Source of the DNA: Anaerolineae bacterium | GTDB lineage: Bacteria > Chloroflexota > Anaerolineae > Anaerolineales > Villigracilaceae | DNA: 53,742 nucleotides | Direction: 5' to 3' | Assembly (NCBI GenBank): GCA_022013685.1 | Contig: JAKLPV010000003.1 | Span: 1-53,742 of the forward strand | In this document: positions 49,180 through 53,742 of the stretch, in pieces | How positions within the stretch are numbered: the first letter of the stretch is position 1 | How the letters are laid out: the number at the start of each line of letters is the position of its first letter | The notes under the pieces: model-generated | Databases searched by the model: none | What the model was told of the DNA's origin: nothing | The model's input: the letters and a program-made list of their open reading frames with translations, nothing else | Program-made: the position numbers and the translations under genes

Positions 49180-49849
49180 ATAGCACCTTTTTAGCCTTCA
49201 GCCGCAAACACTCGTTCAGGTGCAGGAAGTTGTGACGGGTGGCGGGCATCAGCAGCAGGCCGGAGATGCTCCGTTTGCCCCAGTAGGCAACGATTTCACG
49301 GGCGGATTCGCTCACTGCGCCCTCGGCCAGGACCCGCGCCAAACGGGACGCATCCACCCGGCGCTTGTAATCGCTTGCGTCGAGGGCTGTCACCAGCTCG
49401 CGCGTCCGCCGCCCGACGGCGACCCGGTAGCCGCGCAACGCTTCGAGGTCGATCCCGGCGCTGAGGGCCGAGATTTCCTGCGCGCTCATGGCATTCCCGG
49501 CATGGCGGAAGGGAATTTTCAAGCGGGGAAACCAACCCCCGGCAAAGTAGACCTGTTCGGCGCCGGCCACCAGCAGGTTCATGGTCACATCTTCGATGCG
49601 GGCTATGTGCCAGATGTTCCAGGCGATCGAATGTTCCCCGCCCGGCGGGATGCGCCGAAAGGCGGCCTCATCCAGGTCATCCAGCACTTCGTCTTCGAAA
49701 GACCAGACTCCCAGCCCGGACATTTGCGCAGCATGGACCTGGGCGTGATGGACGGAAAAGATGCCCTGCGCCGCAGCATGGTCGCCGCGCTCAAAGGCCG
49801 CCAGCAGGGACTGCTGCTGCGCGTTCCAGGCCTTGCGGTTGAGGTTCAT
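49178..49849 (-). CDS. DinB family protein
   Basis: A 223-residue helix bundle of the DinB superfamily. AWNIWHIARIEDVTMN carries the first metal-binding His region; ATRHNFLHLNECLRL at the end supplies the HNFLHLNE motif typical of DinB_2-like proteins. Such proteins bind a divalent metal; some transfer bacillithiol or other thiols. It is the last gene of a minus-strand group that begins with another DinB gene at 51235. Confidence 0.82.
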   Translation of the reverse strand: MNLNRKAWNAQQQSLLAAFERGDHAAAQGIFSVHHAQVHAAQMSGLGVWSFEDEVLDDLDEAAFRRIPPGGEHSIAWNIWHIARIEDVTMNLLVAGAEQVYFAGGWFPRLKIPFRHAGNAMSAQEISALSAGIDLEALRGYRVAVGRRTRELVTALDASDYKRRVDASRLARVLAEGAVSESAREIVAYWGKRSISGLLLMPATRHNFLHLNECLRLKAKKVL

Positions 49850-49867
49850 CGAATCAGAACCCCGGCG

Positions 49868-50095
49868 CTACATCCAGCCGCCGGTATTCTTGCGGTTGCG
49901 AATCTCGTCTTGCAGCGCGGCCAGCATTTCGCTGAATGATTCCCGGTCAGATGGGTTGCCCGCGGTGGTCTGTTCTTCCATGCGCGCCAATAAATAAACC
50001 AGCCACGAGAGCCAGGTGCGCGGATCGCCCTGCTGGCGGGCGATTAACTTTGCAACTTCGTTCAACTCTTCCCTGAGTTCATCTTCTTTACCCAT
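49868..50095 (-). CDS. Small helical protein of unknown function
   Basis: A 75-residue cytoplasmic protein starting at the ATG at 50095 with GAGGAG upstream. It is rich in charged and helix-forming residues (KEDELREELNEVAKLIARQQ at the start) with a WLSWLVYLLARM hydrophobic stretch near residues 28-39. No family recognised. 18 nt separate it from the DinB gene downstream. Confidence 0.7.
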   Translation of the reverse strand: MGKEDELREELNEVAKLIARQQGDPRTWLSWLVYLLARMEEQTTAGNPSDRESFSEMLAALQDEIRNRKNTGGWM

Positions 50096-50222
50096 TTTGC
50101 ACGCTCCTCGGTCAGATAAATTTAGCCTGGGCAATTGAAAGGGATGCGCCTTGCGCAAACCCTGCTGCGATGATTGTATCATCGCCGAACTTGTCCGGGC
50201 CAAAGCAGTCAGGGGTTTTCGC

Positions 50223-50744
50223 TCAGCCTGCCGGGACCTTAACAAAATCTTGCGGTTGAAAATCATCGGGATCGCCAATAAAACTCCAGATGATCAATTC
50301 ATTATTTTCTTCAAAAATATAAAGGGATGACTTCGTGGTGTAATTCTTGGGATAATTGAACTCTAATTCAAGGACAGGCGATAATTTTCCGCTCAGGTTT
50401 TCATCCTCTGTCAAATTCCAGGAACATGAAACCATCTTATTTGCGAGCACCTCTTTGGAATAGCGCCCGGATTCACGAAGCCAGCCGATTTCAATCGCTA
50501 CAGTGCAACTGCCATCCTTGTTGAGCGTGATCGTTTTCCACGGCGCGTGAATGCCCCAATCTGGATTTTGATCTACCCACAAGTTGACATCCATTTCGCT
50601 TTTGGGCGTTATATGCCAGTCGCCAATCATTTCATCCGTAGTTAGCTCGCGTTCAATGTATCGTTCAGGCAACCCGAATATTAGGCTCAAAATACCGCAG
50701 CCAAAAAATACCAAAGAGGCAGTAAACAGTGGGATGAATTTCAT
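50223..50744 (-). CDS. Small exported lipoprotein-like protein
   Basis: A 173-residue protein with an N-terminal hydrophobic stretch (MKFIPLFTASLVFFGCG) whose FFGC could be a lipobox, and a beta-rich remainder: IGDWHITPKSEMD near the start and CTVAIEIGWL in the middle, with alternating strands to the end. It looks like a small beta-barrel but I cannot name a family. The start lies 2 nt after the DinB gene's stop, so it is translationally coupled to it. The longer frame upstream overlaps the DinB gene and is not used. Confidence 0.72.
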   Translation of the reverse strand: MKFIPLFTASLVFFGCGILSLIFGLPERYIERELTTDEMIGDWHITPKSEMDVNLWVDQNPDWGIHAPWKTITLNKDGSCTVAIEIGWLRESGRYSKEVLANKMVSCSWNLTEDENLSGKLSPVLELEFNYPKNYTTKSSLYIFEENNELIIWSFIGDPDDFQPQDFVKVPAG

Positions 50745-50746
50745 CT

Positions 50747-51235
50747 TTATCGGGCAGGTTTGCCAAAATAGGTCCAACCGTCCAGCTCGGGCGGTTGGAT
50801 TCCCAACTGGGTCAGGATCGCCATGACCTGCGAGCGGTGTTCGGTGGCGTGGTTGATGGCCTGGGTCAGCAGGATCGTCTTGGGCAGGTCGCGCGGCGTG
50901 CCTTCCCAATCGACCTTCACCGTGTCGCCGGGCTGGATTTTGGGCGCCCACTCGATCAGGCCCGCGCCAGACGCGCGCAGGGACTCTGTCATTTCGGCGA
51001 TCGTCAGGGGGGGCGCATCCTGCGGACGGCGGCAGGGCACGCCGGTGCTGATGCGCGAAAAATACGAGCGTTCGGCAGTGGCGATGTGCTGCAAGGTATC
51101 GTGGATCGAGCCATAAGTTCCGCTCAGGCTGGCGGACAGTTGTTCGGCGCTCAAACCGGCGCAGGCTTCGAGCAGGCCCAGGTTGGCCCACAGGTTGTGG
51201 TTGAAGATGGTGGTCAGGCTGTCGGTCGGGTTCAT
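50747..51235 (-). CDS. DinB family protein
   Basis: A 162-residue four-helix-bundle protein of the DinB family. The ATG at 51235 has AAGGAG upstream. Helix 1 contains FNHNLWANLGLLEACAGL; helix 2 has the metal His in SIHDTLQHIATAERSYF; the last helix has QAINHATEHRSQVMAIL (His-x3-His). This is the standard three-His metal site of DinB/YfiT-like proteins. Function unassigned. Confidence 0.9.
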   Translation of the reverse strand: MNPTDSLTTIFNHNLWANLGLLEACAGLSAEQLSASLSGTYGSIHDTLQHIATAERSYFSRISTGVPCRRPQDAPPLTIAEMTESLRASGAGLIEWAPKIQPGDTVKVDWEGTPRDLPKTILLTQAINHATEHRSQVMAILTQLGIQPPELDGWTYFGKPAR

Positions 51236-51320
51236 AAGGCTCCTTTTTCTCACTCGGTTCGCGGTTTTGAACATTATACATCCGGCCGGGCATGGGTTGT
51301 ATCAACATACTTGGCCGAGA

Positions 51321-51359
51321 AAAAAGGCCTGGCATCTTTTTTAGAGGCCTGGCCTTTTT
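51321..51359. terminator. Candidate bidirectional terminator
   Basis: AAAAAGGCC (51321-51329) pairs with GGCCTTTTT (51351-51359), and AGGCCT units lie inside. It sits upstream of the DinB gene and downstream of the ATPase gene. Confidence 0.65.
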
Positions 51360-51424
51360 CATTCACTTTTTTGCCCATTCCTTGAGACTGCTGTTGATTG
51401 ATGGGTGGCGGTTCTCGATTACCA

Positions 51425-53029
51425 TTAATCGAAATGCTTACCTAAATCCAATGCTTTCATTAATCCATAATGAACATCATAGCGAGCATGAGTCCTTACT
51501 TTGGGAGCAATATTTGATGGGGTTCTATCTCGATAACACCATCCAAAAAAAGGTCCAGTGTCTGATGTCATAACAGAACAAATTATATTGGTGTCATATA
51601 GAAACTGGAGAAAAATATCGGGAGTTTTACAAAAACTTGGCTCTTCTTTGATATTTTTCTCTATAAAATTTTTATAATCACTAAATGCAACTAAGAATTC
51701 GTCATAAGTGAAACGAGAGTGCCCGTTGAGATGTTGGAAAAACTTCAAAAACAATTCATAATCTTCATTTGAGTGATAAAAAGAGAGATGGTCTTTAACT
51801 TCGCCTAAAACGTAATCTGAATATTTTCTTGTAAATGCAGGGGAGAAGAAATCACGCTCTGAAAACACCTCTTTCGGATTTCTTCCTTGTTCTATAAAAT
51901 TCTCTTTTTGAATTGATAACATTGTTAATATGTCCCTAGGGCGATAGAGTGAGTATCGTAAAAAGCTAATAAAAGCAGATTTATGAGTTTGTTCGGATGT
52001 TACGTTTGAAGCGTTGTATGGAAAGTAATAGTCCCAAGTCATCCCAGTAGGAAGTTCTGTTTCTTGTTGAAATGCCAGTAGTTTATCGGCCATTAAAAAT
52101 AAATCAGAACCTCTATATTCAGTATATGTTGTAAGCCAATTAAGTACCACTGAATTGTCGCGAATTTTGCTATTTTGATTTTGTAATCCCAACGAATTAA
52201 ATATGTCTGGGCGAATAAGCAAGACAACTCGTAAGCGGCCTTTGGAATCCTTGATATTTGCAAAAAAATCGCTATTAATACTCCATACTGCATTTGCCAA
52301 CCCCTTGACACAATCTAAATAATCTTCATATGGTATGGATGAAGGGCGAATATCTATCCCATCAATAAACAAAATATGATTTTGAGCTAATTTCAAAGAA
52401 CTTAATGCTTCTTCAAAATGTTTCTGAATATACAGCAAATTTGTTTGGAAGCGCGTTTCAGAAAAATTAATTGATGTTTTTTCTTCACCCCCTAACTTGG
52501 TCTCTAATCCCGTATATTTGGCAATAATTTCGGCTGCTAATTTTGCTTCTTCAGCGAACTGAATTGCATAAAGAATCTCGGGAGAAAACGCATGTTGATA
52601 ATATTCATCTACGGCTTTGTTTAAAGCATTAAATTTTCCCAAGTTACCCAATAAGGGTAATTTATTTTTCCTCTCTCTGACTTGTTGTGCAAGAAGCAGA
52701 TATATAATTACTTTCCAAATATTTGTATAATCTGACAGGGTCAGATGCTTGGAATTTTTCAGTACGAGGAATTTTTGGTATTCTGTTTCGCGGATATAGC
52801 GTAGTGATGCGTAGTTGTTGTTATAGCTATTATTAGCTAAATAGACAGCATAGGCTGTTTTCCCTGTCCCTTTTTCTCCAACTAAAAAATAAGTGTTTGA
52901 CTCGCAAAGTTTATCCAGCATTGGAGTGCGAACAAAAATTTTATTTAGCAACTCATGATTTTCTCTTTGTTTGTAGCTTTCAGCATCCTTAAAACCAAGC
53001 TTCAATTCGGGAACGATTTTCATTTCCAT
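51425..53029 (-). CDS. P-loop ATPase, Sll1717-like
   Basis: A 534-residue cytoplasmic ATPase. The Walker A GEKGTGKT lies at residues 51-58 and a Walker B-like ILFIDGID near 218. NELLNKIFVRTPMLDKL-like wording before Walker A and YRPRDILTML later match the Sll1717-type STAND-like ATPase family. The gene is visibly AT-rich compared with all neighbours, and codons differ accordingly, suggesting recent transfer. AAGGAG precedes the ATG. A MITE-like element lies 50 nt upstream and a truncated pYEATS gene beyond it. Effector or sensor partners are not in the window. Confidence 0.85.
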   Translation of the reverse strand: MEMKIVPELKLGFKDAESYKQRENHELLNKIFVRTPMLDKLCESNTYFLVGEKGTGKTAYAVYLANNSYNNNYASLRYIRETEYQKFLVLKNSKHLTLSDYTNIWKVIIYLLLAQQVRERKNKLPLLGNLGKFNALNKAVDEYYQHAFSPEILYAIQFAEEAKLAAEIIAKYTGLETKLGGEEKTSINFSETRFQTNLLYIQKHFEEALSSLKLAQNHILFIDGIDIRPSSIPYEDYLDCVKGLANAVWSINSDFFANIKDSKGRLRVVLLIRPDIFNSLGLQNQNSKIRDNSVVLNWLTTYTEYRGSDLFLMADKLLAFQQETELPTGMTWDYYFPYNASNVTSEQTHKSAFISFLRYSLYRPRDILTMLSIQKENFIEQGRNPKEVFSERDFFSPAFTRKYSDYVLGEVKDHLSFYHSNEDYELFLKFFQHLNGHSRFTYDEFLVAFSDYKNFIEKNIKEEPSFCKTPDIFLQFLYDTNIICSVMTSDTGPFFGWCYRDRTPSNIAPKVRTHARYDVHYGLMKALDLGKHFD

Positions 53030-53078
53030 TTTGCCATTCTCCTTAGGGTAAGATTTTCAAATATTTAGCAAGCCAACG

Positions 53079-53254
53079 AGACTGTCGAAAAAAACCTGGT
53101 TCGAAAAATGTTCAAAAAAACATCCCACAACAGGCTGAAAAACAGCCAAAATATTGCCAAAATGTTGTGCGGAACACCAAAAACCAGATGCTTTTCAGCG
53201 TTTCTCTCCCACTTTTCAAAAATAATTTTTGAAAAGTGACTTATTCGACAGTTT
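53079..53254. mobile_element. MITE-like element with 5-bp target duplication
   Basis: A 176-bp non-coding element. Terminal inverted repeats: AGACTGTCGAA at the left end (53079) and TTCGACAGTTT at the right end (53254), differing only at the second base. Both ends are flanked by CAACG (53074-53078 and 53255-53259), a 5-bp direct repeat as expected for a target-site duplication. Inside are GGCTG-AAAAA-CAGCC and a 29-nt near-palindrome with CACTTTTC/GAAAAGTG arms (about 53211-53239). No transposase frame is present. Confidence 0.72.
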
Positions 53255-53398
53255 CAACGGCTGGTGTTACCGGCAAGCGCGGGATTTGGCGGACAAAACC
53301 ACCAGACGCCGAATCCGCCGTTGAGGCTGCATCCCCTGGGGCGCGGGGCAAAGCCCCCGCTCGTCCACGTGTACGCACTGTTGGCTTGCGGTTTGGGG
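53255..53398. other. GC-rich non-coding module
   Basis: This stretch is clearly GC-rich amid AT-rich flanks and contains a GGGGC-AAA-GCCCC hairpin (53345-53357). A 73-codon plus-strand frame crosses it but starts inside the mobile element and shows no gene-like signals. I see no supportable gene. Confidence 0.5.
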
Positions 53399-53742
53399 TT
53401 AATTTGACGGCGGCAGAGGCGGCGGAGAAATATATGACGCCATTTCAAATAAAGTGATATATCCATTAATAATAAGTGGTTCTGTTTGTTCTTTGAAATA
53501 AATTTCTACGACAACTGCAAAATCAAATGCACTGTAAACGAGTAGGCTGAAAAAAGTGCTACTACTTTCAACTTTTTGAACTGGGTTAGGAAATGACGAA
53601 GGCAAATGGTAAATGACTTTTTCAACATTCTGAAGTAAAAAGGGGTCAAATGAGCCAATCCAAAGCGTTATTGACCTTCTGTAAATACCATCTGTCCATT
53701 GTACCCAAGGTGTTTTTATAGCACGCACATATAAACTGGCAA
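53399..53742 (-). CDS. pYEATS-domain protein (5' end cut by window edge)
   Basis: The frame is open from the window edge to a stop at 53399, so the N-terminus and any upstream domains are missing. The 114 visible residues fit the prokaryotic YEATS (pYEATS) domain: ASLYVRAIKTPWVQW at the start, KVIYHLPSSFPNPVQKVES in the middle and VVVEIYFKEQTEPLIINGYI near the end. It finishes in a short Pro-rich tail. pYEATS domains are found fused to or near effector and sensor domains in proposed bacterial conflict or signalling systems. The gene is AT-rich like the nearby ATPase. Confidence 0.8.
   Translation of the reverse strand, partial: ASLYVRAIKTPWVQWTDGIYRRSITLWIGSFDPFLLQNVEKVIYHLPSSFPNPVQKVESSSTFFSLLVYSAFDFAVVVEIYFKEQTEPLIINGYITLFEMASYISPPPLPPSN

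Noticed and set aside
53071..53385. Integron attC-like ends (AGCCAAC and GTTGGCT)
   Set aside because: The bases do not fit the RYYYAAC/GTTRRRY consensus and no integrase is present.
53236..53457. 73-codon plus-strand frame between the mobile element and the pYEATS gene
   Set aside because: It starts inside the MITE-like element, has no ribosome site, and overlaps the pYEATS gene, which has a recognisable domain.

Overview
The window reads as a chromosomal piece from a Chloroflexota bacterium, most likely class Anaerolineae. This is an inference from style and content: moderately GC-rich genes, many lipoproteins with Thr/Pro/Ala-rich linkers, FW (NBR1-type) domain lipoproteins, many tandem-GNAT acetyltransferases and a full System I cytochrome c maturation operon. 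No rRNA, tRNA, CRISPR array or phage module was seen. It holds about 53 protein genes, two of them cut by the window edges.

Region 1 (1-8.7 kb): a partial lipoprotein, a small helical protein, the xseA-xseB-DUF212 operon (exonuclease VII), a HIT hydrolase, a DUF3048 lipoprotein carrying an inserted SdrD-B domain, an RtcB-type RNA ligase, VOC and DUF985 proteins, and a DinB-like protein. Next to the DinB-like gene lies a scar made of a GNAT tail joined to a VOC head. Region 2 (8.7-15.2 kb): seven consecutive minus-strand GNAT genes with about 12 GNAT domains, interrupted by palindromic intergenic elements. Region 3 (15.4-27.3 kb): a possible small peptide gene, a STAS-like protein, a BMP-type lipoprotein, Hsp20, an M23 peptidase overlapping an SDR that lacks its catalytic residues, YibE/F, a DprE1/DprE2-like pair, a GAF-GGDEF protein, a DAG kinase-like protein, MazG and an unrecognised possible nuclease.

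Region 4 (27.4-32.8 kb): three consecutive FW-domain lipoproteins separated by strong terminators, then a CDP-sugar epimerase-like gene paired with a UPF0104 flippase-like membrane protein. Region 5 (33-45 kb): the energy-metabolism core. A membrane-anchored heptaheme cytochrome c, a Tat-exported 4x[4Fe-4S] protein and an NrfD-type quinone-site subunit are followed by ccmE-F-H-G-(I-like)-diheme lipoprotein-A-B-C-D. CcmE is the rare Cys type (CxxxY) and CcmH carries four cysteines. A motif shared upstream of both blocks suggests co-regulation: the second block makes the c-type hemoproteins that the first block needs.

Region 6 (45-51.3 kb): a Cys-rich secreted protein with a lytic-transglycosylase-like domain, a multi-TM Ser/Thr kinase, and a group with two DinB proteins and two small proteins. 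Region 7 (51.4-53.7 kb, right edge): visibly AT-rich and probably acquired. It holds a Sll1717-like P-loop ATPase, a 176-bp MITE-like element with terminal inverted repeats and a 5-bp target duplication, and a truncated pYEATS-domain protein. This is the best candidate for a conflict or defence island continuing beyond the window.

At least seven unrelated palindromic intergenic elements are scattered through the window, mainly in regions 1 and 2.
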